Shown: piece by piece, positions 42,671-51,946 of the stretch
How positions within the stretch are numbered: position 1 is the stretch's first letter
Layout: each line of letters opens with the position of its first letter
Assembly: GCF_052180245.1 (NCBI RefSeq)
Contig: NZ_CP197474.1
Span: forward strand, 1,488,001-1,552,000
Length of the DNA: 64,000 bases
Direction: 5' to 3'
Source: Parapusillimonas sp013416435
Lineage (GTDB): Bacteria > Pseudomonadota > Gammaproteobacteria > Burkholderiales > Burkholderiaceae_B
The notes under the pieces: generated by a model
Told to the model about the DNA's origin: nothing
The model's input: only the letters and a program-made list of their open reading frames with translations
The model's database searches: none
Position numbers and translations under genes: made by a program

Positions 42671-43339
42671 TCAGTATAGGCCCGGCCCGACCCTGGGCGA
42701 ACCCCAAGGCGTCGGCGGCTGCGGAATGGCGGCGGGCGGCGTTGTGGCCGGCGTATCCGTTGCGTCGATCGGGGGCAGGTTCTGGGCCTGCACGAATGCC
42801 TCGCGGACATCGGGCGAGGCCAGGTGACGCACGATCCGGTCTATCAGCAACTGCTGCATGCGTTTGAAGACCGTATTGATTTCGCCCTGCTTGGCCTGCA
42901 CCACGGAGTCGTCGTACGGCAGCTCGCGAGTTGAGCGCAGTGTGGTGGGCGGCAGGATGACGTGCCCTTGGGCGTCCGTGATCTGGAATACGAATTCCAG
43001 GTTCAATTCGTATTCCTCGACGCGGCCTTGCGCATCCAGCGAGAGTTCGCGCAGGGTCTCGATATTGGACAGCTGCGTCAGCCTGACTTGCGCCTGCGCA
43101 ACGTCTTCGACGAAACGCGTGCCCGGTGAGCTGGCGACGATCGCCCGGCGAAGATTCGAACCGAACTCGGAGTTCTCGCTGATGTTGGTGTAGACGGTGG
43201 TGAATGGCAGTTGGGCCGCACCCTTCAGGTGAAAGCCGCACGCTGCCAGCAGCATGCAAAGCGCCAGGCTCGCAAGCCCCCGCAGGCGGCGTCGCGCGGA
43301 CAGGACGGAGTGGGGGGACATGAGCAAAGTGCTGTGCAT
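42671..43339 (-). CDS. lptE: LPS-assembly lipoprotein LptE
   Basis: A 222-residue lipoprotein that plugs LptD and helps place LPS in the outer membrane. A signal peptide with lipobox LLAACGFHL puts the modified Cys about residue 35. The family motif GFHLKGAAQLPFTTVY follows, and the C-terminus is Pro/Ala-rich. The ATG at 43339 overlaps the leuS end; an ATG at 43321 is an alternative. Confidence 0.92.
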   Translation of the reverse strand: MHSTLLMSPHSVLSARRRLRGLASLALCMLLAACGFHLKGAAQLPFTTVYTNISENSEFGSNLRRAIVASSPGTRFVEDVAQAQVRLTQLSNIETLRELSLDAQGRVEEYELNLEFVFQITDAQGHVILPPTTLRSTRELPYDDSVVQAKQGEINTVFKRMQQLLIDRIVRHLASPDVREAFVQAQNLPPIDATDTPATTPPAAIPQPPTPWGSPRVGPGLY

Positions 43340-43346
43340 GCGGGCG

Positions 43347-46004
43347 TCATCCAACAATGTTGACCAGTTTTCCGGGAACGACGATGACGCGCTTGGGCGT
43401 ACGGCCCTCCAGGAACCGTATCGTGGCTTCGTGCGTCACGGCCGTGGCTTCGATCTGTTCCTTGCCGGCGTCGTTGGCCACCTTGATCGAGCCGCGCAGC
43501 TTGCCGTTGACTTGCAGCATGAGCTCGATTTCGTCCGCGATGGTGGCGGCTTCGTCGACGATGGGCCAGGGGGCGTCGAGCAGGTCGCCATGCACCTGGT
43601 CGTAGCCCAGGTCTTGCCAGAGCTTCCAGGTGATGTGCGGTACGACCGGATACAGCACGCGCAGGAGGATGGACGTGGTTTCGGCCAATGCCCAGTTTGC
43701 CGCGGGCGTGTCCGGCAGACTGGCGTCTTCCAGCGCATTGAGCATCTTCATGCAGGTGGACACCACCGTGTTGTACTGGATGCGCTGATAGTCGTAGTCG
43801 GCTTGCTTGAGCAGCGTGTGGACTTCCAGGCGCAGGCCCTTGGCGGCGGCATCGGCTTCGCCCATGCCGGGATTGGCGCCGTGGCCTTTCTGGATGGCAG
43901 CGCGATGGCCGTGGCAGAATGCCCAGAGGCGCCGCAGGTAGCGGTTGGCGCCTTCCACTCCGGAGTCAGACCATTCGAGCGTCTGCTCCGGCGGGCTGGC
44001 GAACATGACGAAGAGGCGGGCCGTGTCCGCGCCCATGGAGTCGATGAGCGACTGCGGATCGACGCCGTTGTTCTTGGACTTGGACATGGTTCCGATGCCG
44101 CCATACTGCACCGGGCTGCCGTCTGAAATGCGCTTGGCACCGATGATGGCGCCCTTGGCGTCATAGATGTTCTCGACCTCTTCGGGCCAGAAATACTCGA
44201 TGCCGCCGTTCTCGTTCTTGCGCGAGTAGATGTGGTTGAGCACCATGCCCTGGCAGAGCAGGCGGGTGAACGGCTCGCTGAACTTGACCAGGCCCAGGTC
44301 GCGCATGACGCGCGTCCAGAACCGCGCATACAGCAAGTGCAGGACGGCGTGCTCGATGCCGCCGATGTACTGGTCCATGGGCATCCAGTAATCGTTGCGC
44401 TCGTCGACCATGGCCTGGTCGTTGCCGGGCGAGGTATAGCGCATGAAATACCAGGACGAATCCACGAAGGTGTCCATGGTGTCGGTTTCGCGGCGCGCCG
44501 CGGCGCCGCACTTGGGGCAGGCGCAGGACAGGAACGCTTCATGCTTGGTCAGCGGGTTGCCGCTGCCGTCCGGGATGAGCTCTTCGGGCAGGACGACCGG
44601 CAGGTCTTTTTCCGGCACGGGCACGGGACCGCAATCGGGACAGTGAATGATGGGAATGGGCGTGCCCCAGTAGCGCTGGCGCGAGATGCCCCAGTCGCGC
44701 AGGCGCCAGGTGGTCTGTTTTTCGCCCAGGCCTTTTTCGTTCAGGTCGGCAGCGATGGCGTCGACGGCCTGCGCGTGCGTAAGCCCGTCGTACTTGCCGG
44801 AGTTCACGGTGCGGCCCTGTTGCTTGTCGCCGTACCAGTCCTGCCACGCTTCCGCGGAATAAGTCCTGCCCTCGACGGCGATCACGTCGCGTATCGGCAG
44901 GCCGTATTTCCTGGCGAAGGCGAAGTCGCGCTCGTCGTGCGCGGGAACGCCCATGACGGCGCCGTCGCCATAGCTCATGAGCACGTAGTTGCCAACCCAG
45001 ACTTCGACCTGGCTTCCGGTGAGCGGGTGCGTGACGTGCAGGCCGGTGCGCATGCCTTCCTTTTCACGCGTCGCCATTTCGGCTTCGGTCGTGCCGCCCT
45101 GCTTGCAGGCTTCGATGAAGGCCGCGAGTTCGGGGTTGGATCTGGCCGCATGCGTTGCCAATGGGTGCTCAGGTGCGACCGCGCAGAAGGTGACGCCCAT
45201 GATGGTGTCGGCGCGCGTCGTGAACACATGCATGCGGCCGTCCTGGATGAGCGAGCCGGAATCGTCTTGTATGGTGTGCGGGAAGGCGAAGCGCACGCCC
45301 TCGCTTTTGCCTATCCAGTTTTCCTGCATCAGGCGCACGCGCTCGGGCCAGCCGGGCAAGCCGTTCTTTACTTGCTCCAGCAGTTCTTCGGCATAGTCGG
45401 TGATGCGCAGGTAGTAGCCGGGGATCTCGCGCTTCTCGACCAGCGCGCCCGAGCGCCAGCCGCGCCCGTCTATGACCTGTTCGTTCGCAAGAACGGTCTG
45501 ATCGACCGGATCCCAGTTGACGACTTGCGTCTTGCGGTAGGCAATGCCTTTTTCCAGCATCTTCAGGAACAGCCACTGGTTCCATTTGTAGTACTTGGGA
45601 TCGCAGGCGCACATTTCGCGCGACCAGTCTATGGCCAGCCCCATCGCCTGCATCTGCTTCTTCATGTAGGCGATGTTGTCGTAGGTCCATTTGGCGGGCG
45701 GCACCTTGGACTTGATGGCCGCGTTCTCGGCCGGCATGCCGAATGCGTCCCAGCCCATGGGCATGAGGACGTTGTAGCCGCGCATGCGCAGCTGCCGCGT
45801 CATCATGTCGTTGATCGTATAGTTGCGGACATGGCCCATGTGCAGCTTGCCGCTGGGGTAGGGCAGCATGGAACACGCATAGAACTTGGGCTTCAGCGAG
45901 CCGTCGGCCGCTTTGGCGTCTTCGGTGACGCGGTAGGCATCGCGTGCCTGCCAGTTCTGATGAGAGACTTTTTCGACGTCGTTGGGGCTGTAGCGTTCCT
46001 GCAT
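43347..46004 (-). CDS. leuS: Leucyl-tRNA synthetase
   Basis: An 885-residue class I synthetase. The HIGH-type motif is PYPSGKLHMGHVRNY near residue 50 and KMSKS is seen as GTMSKSKNNGVDPQ. The CP1 editing domain (GVTFCAVAPEHPLA, AHDERDFAFA) and a zinc-type CACPKC pair are also visible. It heads the leuS-lptE-holA operon. Confidence 0.98.
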   Translation of the reverse strand: MQERYSPNDVEKVSHQNWQARDAYRVTEDAKAADGSLKPKFYACSMLPYPSGKLHMGHVRNYTINDMMTRQLRMRGYNVLMPMGWDAFGMPAENAAIKSKVPPAKWTYDNIAYMKKQMQAMGLAIDWSREMCACDPKYYKWNQWLFLKMLEKGIAYRKTQVVNWDPVDQTVLANEQVIDGRGWRSGALVEKREIPGYYLRITDYAEELLEQVKNGLPGWPERVRLMQENWIGKSEGVRFAFPHTIQDDSGSLIQDGRMHVFTTRADTIMGVTFCAVAPEHPLATHAARSNPELAAFIEACKQGGTTEAEMATREKEGMRTGLHVTHPLTGSQVEVWVGNYVLMSYGDGAVMGVPAHDERDFAFARKYGLPIRDVIAVEGRTYSAEAWQDWYGDKQQGRTVNSGKYDGLTHAQAVDAIAADLNEKGLGEKQTTWRLRDWGISRQRYWGTPIPIIHCPDCGPVPVPEKDLPVVLPEELIPDGSGNPLTKHEAFLSCACPKCGAAARRETDTMDTFVDSSWYFMRYTSPGNDQAMVDERNDYWMPMDQYIGGIEHAVLHLLYARFWTRVMRDLGLVKFSEPFTRLLCQGMVLNHIYSRKNENGGIEYFWPEEVENIYDAKGAIIGAKRISDGSPVQYGGIGTMSKSKNNGVDPQSLIDSMGADTARLFVMFASPPEQTLEWSDSGVEGANRYLRRLWAFCHGHRAAIQKGHGANPGMGEADAAAKGLRLEVHTLLKQADYDYQRIQYNTVVSTCMKMLNALEDASLPDTPAANWALAETTSILLRVLYPVVPHITWKLWQDLGYDQVHGDLLDAPWPIVDEAATIADEIELMLQVNGKLRGSIKVANDAGKEQIEATAVTHEATIRFLEGRTPKRVIVVPGKLVNIVG

Positions 46005-46084
46005 GGGATCCGGAGAATTCGTAAATGGTTGTGCAAACCTAGGATTATAGGATGCTTCGCAGTGCTTCCAGGCTCGCGGACGCG

Positions 46085-46118
46085 AAAAACGAAAGACCCC
46101 GCCGAGGCAGGGTCTTTC
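46085..46118 (-). terminator. Intrinsic terminator of rpmB-rpmG
   Basis: A 13-bp stem (46091-46103 with 46106-46118, one mismatch, core GAAAGACCC) is followed on the minus strand by GTTTTTCG. It lies about 87 bp after rpmG. The rest of 46005-46204 shows no gene. Confidence 0.82.
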
Positions 46119-46204
46119 AGGAGACTGGGAAAGGAAGCCAGGACGGGAATCCGGCCGGGGTTGAGGACCGGATCGGGTTCGGGATACCAGGCCCAGGCAA
46201 GCCC

Positions 46205-46372
46205 TTATTTGAGCTTGGTTTCCTTGTAGTCGACGTGCTTGCGCGCAACGGGATCAAATTTCTTGATCAGCATTTTTTCGGGCATGTTGCGCTTGTTCTT
46301 GGTGGTCGTGTAGAAGTGACCGGTGCCGGCGGTGGACTCGAGCTTGATTTTCTCGCGGATACCTTTTGCCAT
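46205..46372 (-). CDS. rpmG: 50S ribosomal protein L33
   Basis: A 55-residue protein reading MAKGIREKIKLESTAGTGHF, then a Lys-rich middle, ending DYKETKLK. It has no Cys pairs, so it is the zinc-free form of L33. It lies 31 bp after rpmB, the usual rpmBG order. Confidence 0.96.
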   Translation of the reverse strand: MAKGIREKIKLESTAGTGHFYTTTKNKRNMPEKMLIKKFDPVARKHVDYKETKLK

Positions 46373-46403
46373 GATGAGCTCCTTGGATTAGTTCGCGAAC
46401 GGC

Positions 46404-46640
46404 TTAGGCCAGCTCGCCACGGGCGCGCAGGTCGGCCAGGACGGCATCGATGCCGACTTTGTCGATCGTGCGCAGGGCGCTGGTGGAAACGCGCAGGCGC
46501 ACCCAGCGGTTTTCGCTTTCAACCCAGAAGCGGCGCGATTGCAAGTTAGGAAGGAAGCGACGCTTGGTTTTGTTGTTTGCGTGCGAAACATTGTTGCCCA
46601 CCATCGGGCCTTTGCCGGTAACTTGGCATACGCGTGCCAT
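46404..46640 (-). CDS. rpmB: 50S ribosomal protein L28
   Basis: A 78-residue L28 starting MARVCQVTGKGPMVGNNVSH with RRFLPNLQSRRFWVESE. It lacks zinc Cys pairs. The start at 46640 matches the family; a longer open frame goes back into the leader. Confidence 0.97.
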   Translation of the reverse strand: MARVCQVTGKGPMVGNNVSHANNKTKRRFLPNLQSRRFWVESENRWVRLRVSTSALRTIDKVGIDAVLADLRARGELA

Positions 46641-46732
46641 GGTCATACCCCTTAAAAATATACTTTGAATGCTGTTTGAATGCCGGTTCCACCCTAAGTG
46701 CAAGGGGCCCAAAAGCATCCGTAAAGCCTGGT

Positions 46733-46762
46733 ATTCTACTGTGAAACACCACTTTGGGTCAA
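46733..46762 (-). promoter_or_regulatory. Promoter of rpmB-rpmG
   Basis: On the minus strand a -35 TTGACC (46757-46762) and a -10 TAGAAT (46733-46738) are 18 bp apart. The leader is about 85 bases. Confidence 0.65.
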
Positions 46763-46807
46763 GCAGGCCGGGCGGGCCGGGCGCATGAGAACCTGGCGAG
46801 AGGTTGA

Positions 46808-46881
46808 GGGGTCAGACCCTGTACAGGGTCTGGCCCCACCTCCGCCTTCCCGGGGTCAGACCCCGTACGGGGTCTGACCCC
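46808..46881. repeat. Double-palindrome cluster H (two units) after emrB
   Basis: Units lie at 46808-46837 (CCCT GTAC AGGG centre, a matched pair of changes, plus one unmatched A-to-G) and 46852-46881 (centre GTAC). The second ends 12 bp from the emrB stop. The 253-bp gap 46641-46893 holds only these and the rpmB promoter/leader. Confidence 0.88.
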
Positions 46882-46893
46882 TCGCCCATGTAG

Positions 46894-48480
46894 TTAATGC
46901 GCTCCTGTCGCGCCGGCGCCGCCGCGCCGGCCGGTGGAAGGCCTGGTCACCCAGATCAGCGCGATCATCGCCAGGAACAATATGCCCGAGGCATAGAAGA
47001 TGTCCAGTGCCGAAAGGGTGAAAGCCTGCTGGTTGATCAGGCGGTCGATCAACAGGGCTCCTTGCCCGGCATCCAGGCCTTTTTGCTGCAAGCCCGAGAC
47101 CAGCGCATCGAAGGCCGGTTCGCCCGGCCGAGCGGCTTCGGCCAGATGCGCGTGATGCAGGCTCGCGCGGCTTTCCCACAACGTGGTGGTGATGGAGGTG
47201 CCGAAGGCGCCGAACACCAGGCGCACGAAGTTGGATAGGCCCGCCGCGGCGGGAATGCGCTGCGGATCCAGTCCGGACAAAGTGACCGTGGTGAGCGGGA
47301 TGAAGAAGGTCGCCATGGCCGCTCCCTGGATGAAAGTCGGCAACATGATGGTGCCGATGTCGACGTCCGTGCTGAAATCGGCCCGCATGAAACTGATGAG
47401 GGAGAAGACCAGGAAGGCGAAAGTGGCGATGATGCGCGGATCATGCCGGGCCAGGAGCTTGCCGACGATGGGTGAAATGATGATGGCCAGGATGCCGACA
47501 GGCGCCGAGGCGATGCCTGCGTCGGTCGCGGTATAGCCCATGGTGTTCTGCATCCACAACGGAAGCAGCACGACGGTGCCGAAGAACACGCCGTATCCCA
47601 CCGATATCGTGATCACGCCCGCGGTGAAGTTGCGGTACTTGAACAAGGCAAGATCGACCACCGGATGCTCGGCGGTCAGCTCCCAGATGATGAAGAACAC
47701 GCAGGCGACGACGGCGACGACGGCCAGCAGAATGATCTCGCCGCTGGCGAACCAGTCGAGCTCTTTCCCCTTGTCGAGCATGAGCTGCAGTGCGCCCACC
47801 CACACCACCAGCAGCGCCAGGCCCATCTTGTCTATGGGCAGGCGGGACTTCACCGAGTCGCGTTCCTTGTAGATTTGCCAGGCGGCCCAGCCCGCCAGCA
47901 GGCCGACGGGCACGTTGATGTAGAAGATCCACGGCCAGGAATAGTTGTCCGATATCCAGCCGCCGAGCAAGGGTCCCGCCACCGGTCCGACGAGTATCGT
48001 CATGGACCACAGCGCCAGCGCCATGCCCGCCTTGTCCCTGGGGTAGGAGCCCAGCATCAGCGATTGCGATAGCGGAATCATCGGGCCGGCAACCGCGCCT
48101 TGCAGTATGCGCGAGGCCACCAGGGATTCCAGCGACCAGGAAAAACCGCAAAGCCAGGAGGTAAGGACGAAAAGCAGGACGGACGCCACGAACAGCCGGA
48201 CCTGCCCGAAGCGCTGCGTCAGCCAGCCGGTAAGCGGCACCGTGATGGCGTTGGCCACCGCAAATGAGGTGATGACCCAGGTGCCTTGCGTAGCGCTCAC
48301 GCCCAGGTCGCCCGCGATCGTCGGAATGGAGACGTTGGCAATGGATGAATCCAGCACATTCATGAACACCGCGGCAGACAGCGCGATCGTACCCATGGTG
48401 CGCGCCCTGCCTTGCAGGGGCGGGTGGGCGGCTGCCGCCGGGGGCGCGGGTTTCGCGGCGCTCTTTTCCTCGGCGGCCAT
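46894..48480 (-). CDS. emrB: EmrB-type MFS drug exporter (DHA2, 14 TM)
   Basis: A 528-residue exporter with motifs NVLDSSIANVSIPTIAGDLG, TQGTWVITSFAVANAITVPLTGWL and motif C region GPVAGPLLGGWISDNYSWPWIFYINVPVG. With EmrA and the outer-membrane channel it forms a tripartite pump across both membranes. It starts 2 bp after emrA. The N-terminal 25 residues are Ala/Pro-rich. Confidence 0.94.
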   Translation of the reverse strand: MAAEEKSAAKPAPPAAAAHPPLQGRARTMGTIALSAAVFMNVLDSSIANVSIPTIAGDLGVSATQGTWVITSFAVANAITVPLTGWLTQRFGQVRLFVASVLLFVLTSWLCGFSWSLESLVASRILQGAVAGPMIPLSQSLMLGSYPRDKAGMALALWSMTILVGPVAGPLLGGWISDNYSWPWIFYINVPVGLLAGWAAWQIYKERDSVKSRLPIDKMGLALLVVWVGALQLMLDKGKELDWFASGEIILLAVVAVVACVFFIIWELTAEHPVVDLALFKYRNFTAGVITISVGYGVFFGTVVLLPLWMQNTMGYTATDAGIASAPVGILAIIISPIVGKLLARHDPRIIATFAFLVFSLISFMRADFSTDVDIGTIMLPTFIQGAAMATFFIPLTTVTLSGLDPQRIPAAAGLSNFVRLVFGAFGTSITTTLWESRASLHHAHLAEAARPGEPAFDALVSGLQQKGLDAGQGALLIDRLINQQAFTLSALDIFYASGILFLAMIALIWVTRPSTGRRGGAGATGAH

Positions 48481-48482
48481 GA

Positions 48483-49679
48483 TCAGGACCCTGCGTTTTC
48501 TTTGGTGATCTTGGCGATCAGCGCCTCGGCCCGGCCGTCAACGGAGTCGTAAACGGCGGTGCTCAAGCCGCGAGGGCCGGCGATCCGCCGGGCGGCTTCC
48601 ACGTCTTCCTTGGTCGGGTCGCGCAAGTCGACCTCCACTTGCATGGACAGGCCCACCCGCAAGGGATGCCGTGCCACTTCCTCGGGATCGAGCACGATGC
48701 GCACGGGCAGGCGCTGCACCACCTTGATCCAGTTGCCGCTGGCGTTCTGCGCCGGCAGCAGCGAGAAAACGGAGCCCGTGCCGGCGGCCAGGCCCTGCAC
48801 GTAGCCGTGATAGCTCAGGTCGCCGCCATAGATGTCGGCCGTCAGCGTGGCTTTCTGGCCCGGCTTCATGCGCTGCAGCTGGCTTTCCTTGAAATTGGCT
48901 TCCACCCACAGCTGGTCGAGCGGCACGATGGTCATCAAGGGAGTGCCGGGGGCGACATGCTGGCCTACCTGCGCCGACCGCTGCGCAATCATGCCGCTCA
49001 CCGGTGCGGGAATATGCGTGCGCGAACTGGCGAGCAGCGCTTCGCGGAGCTTGTCCGCGGCAAGCTGGACATCCGGATGCTCTTCGACCGGCATGTCCGC
49101 GGTGAGCGCGAGGTTGGTGTCCAGCCTGGCCTTGGCAACAGCCAACGCGGCCTGTGCCTGGGCCAGTCCGGATTCGGCCGCCTCGACGGCCGTCCGCGCG
49201 TGCAGGATTTCCTCTCCGCTCACGCCTCCCGATCGAGACAGGGCCTCGCGGCGCTTCAGGTCGCTGCGCGCCTTGGAGAGATCGGCCTGGGCTCGTTCGA
49301 TGTCCGCCTTGCGTACGTCTATTTCGGCCTTCAGCGCATCGTTCTGCACGAAGATGGCGCGAGTCTGTCGCAGCGTCTGGGCGAATCCCGCCTGAGCCTT
49401 GCGCAACGCGAGGTCGGTGTCGCTGGCGTCCAGCCTGATCAGGGCTTCTCCGCGCTCCACCCGATCGGTGTCGTCGGCCGCGATGGCCACCACGGTGCCG
49501 GGTATTTGCGAGACGACCTGCACCAGATTGCCTTTCACATAGGCATTGTCTGTGCCTTCGAAGTGCGAGGCATAGATCGTCCACCAGACGGCATAGGCGA
49601 TGCCGATGGCCCCAAAAGCCAGGGCGGCGATGAGCAACAGCGTCTTGCGTCGGTATGCCGGTTTCTTTTCAGTACTCAT
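48483..49679 (-). CDS. emrA: EmrA-type membrane fusion protein
   Basis: A 398-residue HlyD/EmrA-family adaptor. It has one N-terminal helix (TLLLIAALAFGAIGIAYAVWW), a lipoyl half (GTDNAYVKGNLVQVVSQIPG), a long alpha-hairpin of Ala/Lys/Glu-rich coiled coil (about residues 90-200), a second lipoyl half (PVSGMIAQRSAQVGQHVAPG) and a beta-barrel. It links EmrB to the outer-membrane channel encoded 10 bp upstream. Confidence 0.94.
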   Translation of the reverse strand: MSTEKKPAYRRKTLLLIAALAFGAIGIAYAVWWTIYASHFEGTDNAYVKGNLVQVVSQIPGTVVAIAADDTDRVERGEALIRLDASDTDLALRKAQAGFAQTLRQTRAIFVQNDALKAEIDVRKADIERAQADLSKARSDLKRREALSRSGGVSGEEILHARTAVEAAESGLAQAQAALAVAKARLDTNLALTADMPVEEHPDVQLAADKLREALLASSRTHIPAPVSGMIAQRSAQVGQHVAPGTPLMTIVPLDQLWVEANFKESQLQRMKPGQKATLTADIYGGDLSYHGYVQGLAAGTGSVFSLLPAQNASGNWIKVVQRLPVRIVLDPEEVARHPLRVGLSMQVEVDLRDPTKEDVEAARRIAGPRGLSTAVYDSVDGRAEALIAKITKENAGS

Positions 49680-49689
49680 GGAGACTTCT

Positions 49690-51087
49690 TCAGTTGTTCG
49701 TGGAATTCAGGTAGCCGCCGCCCAGCGCAGTGGCCAATTGGGCATCGAGCGCGTAGGCGCGCGCACGCAGGTCGGCGTCGAGTATGGCCTGCTTCTGGAC
49801 CTCGTTCTGGGCCAGCAGCACCTGTATGAAATTGCCCAGGCCGGACTTGTATCGATCGACGGCGATCTGGTAGGCCGAAGCGATGGCATCCAGGCTCTCT
49901 GCCTGGTCTGCCGCTTGCTGCTCCAGTGCATGGATGGATGCCACCGAGTCGGCCACTTCCCGGACGGCGGTCAGCAGCGTCTGGTTGTAATCGGCAACGG
50001 CCAGGTCGCGCTCGGCGCGGCGCGCGTCCAGTTGGGCATTCAGGGCCCCGCCATGAAAAACGGGAAGCGAGATCGCGGGGCCTGCGCCATAGGTCTTGCT
50101 GGAGCCTTCCAGCAGGTTGCCCAGTCCCAAGGACATGAGGCCCACGAAGGCGGTGAGATTCACATTCGGAAAGAACTCGGCTTTGGCCGCCGATACCTGG
50201 CCCGCGGCGGCTTGCGCGCGTTCGCGGGCTGCGATGATGTCGGGCCTGCGCGCGAGCAGGTCGAGAGGCAGCGTTGCCGGCACGTCGGGCGGCATGCCCT
50301 CCAGCTTCACATGGCCGATCTGCGCGCCGCGTCCTGGGCCTTCGCCCGCCAAAGCGGAAAGCTGGTTGCGCAGCAGCTTGGCATTGACAGCCGCCTGGCT
50401 CAGTTGCACGCGCGCCGACGATACCGACGAGTCGGCCTGCTTGGCCTCGATCTGCGTATCCAGGCCGGCGCGCACGCGTTCGCGGGTAATGTCCAGGACG
50501 TTCTGCTGCTGCCGTACCATGTCTTCGAGTACGGTCTGTTGCGCGAGCGCGCCCTGCAGCTTGTAGTAGCTTTGCACCACCGCGCCGACCAATGCGTTGC
50601 GGGCCATGTGCAGATCCGCTCGCGCGGCTTCGCGTTCCGACAGCGCTGCCGCGAAACGGGCCCGGTTGCGTCCCCAAAGATCCAGGTCCAGGCCGATGTT
50701 CAGGCGCAAGTCCGCCTCGGTGAGCATGGAGCCGCCATAAGGAGCAGGGTAGATGTAGTTTGCGGAAAAGCGTTCGCGCGTGATGTTGGAGGATGCGTCT
50801 GCGCGAGGCAACTGCACGGCGCGTGCGCCGCTTACGGCCGCATCGGCCCTGTCCAACCTGGCTCGCGCGGCGTCCATGGACGGGTTGCCGGCCAGCGCTT
50901 GGTCGATCAGGGCATTCAGTTGGCTGTCGCCGTACCGGGTCCACCACTGGCTGGAGGGCCAGGCAATGGCACTGTCCTGCAAGCCCAGCCGGGCCGCGTC
51001 GAACCGAGCCACAGAGGGGGGGCCGGGGTCCATGGCTGCGCAACCCGCCAGTGCGGCGGTAAACAATAAGGGAATCGCTGCTTTCAT
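49690..51087 (-). CDS. Outer-membrane efflux lipoprotein (NodT/OprM type)
   Basis: A 465-residue TolC-fold channel of the NodT family. A lipobox ALAGCAAMD puts the modified Cys at about residue 16. Two repeated OEP domains follow: WWTRYGDSQLNALIDQALAGNP near residue 50 and ALGGGYLN at the end. It is first in the channel-emrA-emrB operon, behind a promoter with a MarR-type palindrome. The ATG at 51087 is chosen because it gives the lipoprotein signal. Confidence 0.92.
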   Translation of the reverse strand: MKAAIPLLFTAALAGCAAMDPGPPSVARFDAARLGLQDSAIAWPSSQWWTRYGDSQLNALIDQALAGNPSMDAARARLDRADAAVSGARAVQLPRADASSNITRERFSANYIYPAPYGGSMLTEADLRLNIGLDLDLWGRNRARFAAALSEREAARADLHMARNALVGAVVQSYYKLQGALAQQTVLEDMVRQQQNVLDITRERVRAGLDTQIEAKQADSSVSSARVQLSQAAVNAKLLRNQLSALAGEGPGRGAQIGHVKLEGMPPDVPATLPLDLLARRPDIIAARERAQAAAGQVSAAKAEFFPNVNLTAFVGLMSLGLGNLLEGSSKTYGAGPAISLPVFHGGALNAQLDARRAERDLAVADYNQTLLTAVREVADSVASIHALEQQAADQAESLDAIASAYQIAVDRYKSGLGNFIQVLLAQNEVQKQAILDADLRARAYALDAQLATALGGGYLNSTNN

Positions 51088-51154
51088 GCTTTTTACGAGA
51101 ATGGAGAGGCTGTTCGCTTGCTGACAGAAAGCTGAATATATCTGCCTAGTACGT

Positions 51155-51200
51155 AATTGCCTAGGCAATTATTATAGAGAAATAAGCATCATGCGAGCAA
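51155..51200 (-). promoter_or_regulatory. Efflux operon promoter with MarR operator
   Basis: On the minus strand a -35 TTGCTC (51195-51200) and a consensus -10 TATAAT (51171-51176) are 18 bp apart. A perfect 16-bp palindrome AATTGCCTAGGCAATT (51155-51170) directly follows the -10 and covers the start point. A related half-site is upstream of marR. Confidence 0.78.
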
Positions 51201-51243
51201 GCGCGGCGTAGTGTTCGTGTGTCAGTGGCGATGACGCGGCGCT

Positions 51244-51780
51244 TTATTCCACCGGCTCTTCGCCATTGGCCAGCATGCGGTCGATCATGCTGATGAAAAG
51301 CTCGACTTCGTCTTTGCTGAAACCGCGCAAATGCGTATTGAGCGTGGCCGCCACGGCGGGAAGTATCTGCTCGGCCACTTCATTGCCGGCCTTCGTCAGT
51401 TCGACACGCACGCTGCGGCGGTCGTCGGAGCAGCGCTGCCGTGAAATGAACTGCTTGGCTTCGAGCCGGTCGAGCGCGCGCGTCATGGCGCCCGTGTCGA
51501 TATTGCTGTGTCGCGACAACTCGGCCGGGGTGTTCACATTGCGGTAGCGGATGAGGACCAGCGGCCGCCATTGCATGGCGGTCAGTCCCAAGGGTGCCAT
51601 GTGCAGTTCCATCATGCGATTGAAGGAGGACTGCAGTTGCTTGACGAGATAGCCTATGTTGACGTCCGGCCCCAGCGATTCCGCCGTGTCGCGGTAGTAG
51701 CCGGCGGATTGCCTGCCGGGCACGGACTTGCGGCGCGTAGCGCCACGCTGGACGGAGGAGGGAGGATCGGATTTGCTCAT
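51244..51780 (-). CDS. MarR-family regulator of the efflux operon
   Basis: A 178-residue MarR protein with a 35-residue basic N-terminal extension. The DNA-binding part is TPAELSRHSNIDTGAMTRALDRLEAKQFISRQRCSDDRRSVRVELT. It sits directly upstream of the channel-emrA-emrB genes on the same strand, like mprA/emrR-type control of EmrAB, and probably binds the palindrome at 51155-51170. Confidence 0.92.
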   Translation of the reverse strand: MSKSDPPSSVQRGATRRKSVPGRQSAGYYRDTAESLGPDVNIGYLVKQLQSSFNRMMELHMAPLGLTAMQWRPLVLIRYRNVNTPAELSRHSNIDTGAMTRALDRLEAKQFISRQRCSDDRRSVRVELTKAGNEVAEQILPAVAATLNTHLRGFSKDEVELFISMIDRMLANGEEPVE

Positions 51781-51802
51781 GGGGCAATTCTAGCGCCCAG
51801 GT

Positions 51803-51818
51803 AGCTGCTTAGGCAATT
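51803..51818 (-). promoter_or_regulatory. Imperfect MarR operator upstream of marR
   Basis: AGCTGCTTAGGCAATT keeps the right half (AGGCAATT) of the 16-bp palindrome and 5 of 8 bases on the left. It is 23 bp before the marR start and suggests autoregulation. Confidence 0.5.
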
Positions 51819-51832
51819 ACTGCAGGGGCAAG

Positions 51833-51933
51833 GGGGTCAGACCCCGTACGGGGTCTGACCCCAAACACACAGGAACAGAGGGGTCAGACCCTACGGCATC
51901 GAGCATGGGGTCAGACCCTACGGGTCTGACCCC
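51833..51933. repeat. Double-palindrome cluster I after the TonB receptor gene
   Basis: One full unit lies at 51833-51862 (centre GTAC), a half unit at 51880-51896 and a centrally shortened unit at 51907-51933. The last ends 13 bp from the TonB receptor stop. Confidence 0.88.
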
Positions 51934-51946
51934 TCAGGGTTCCCGC

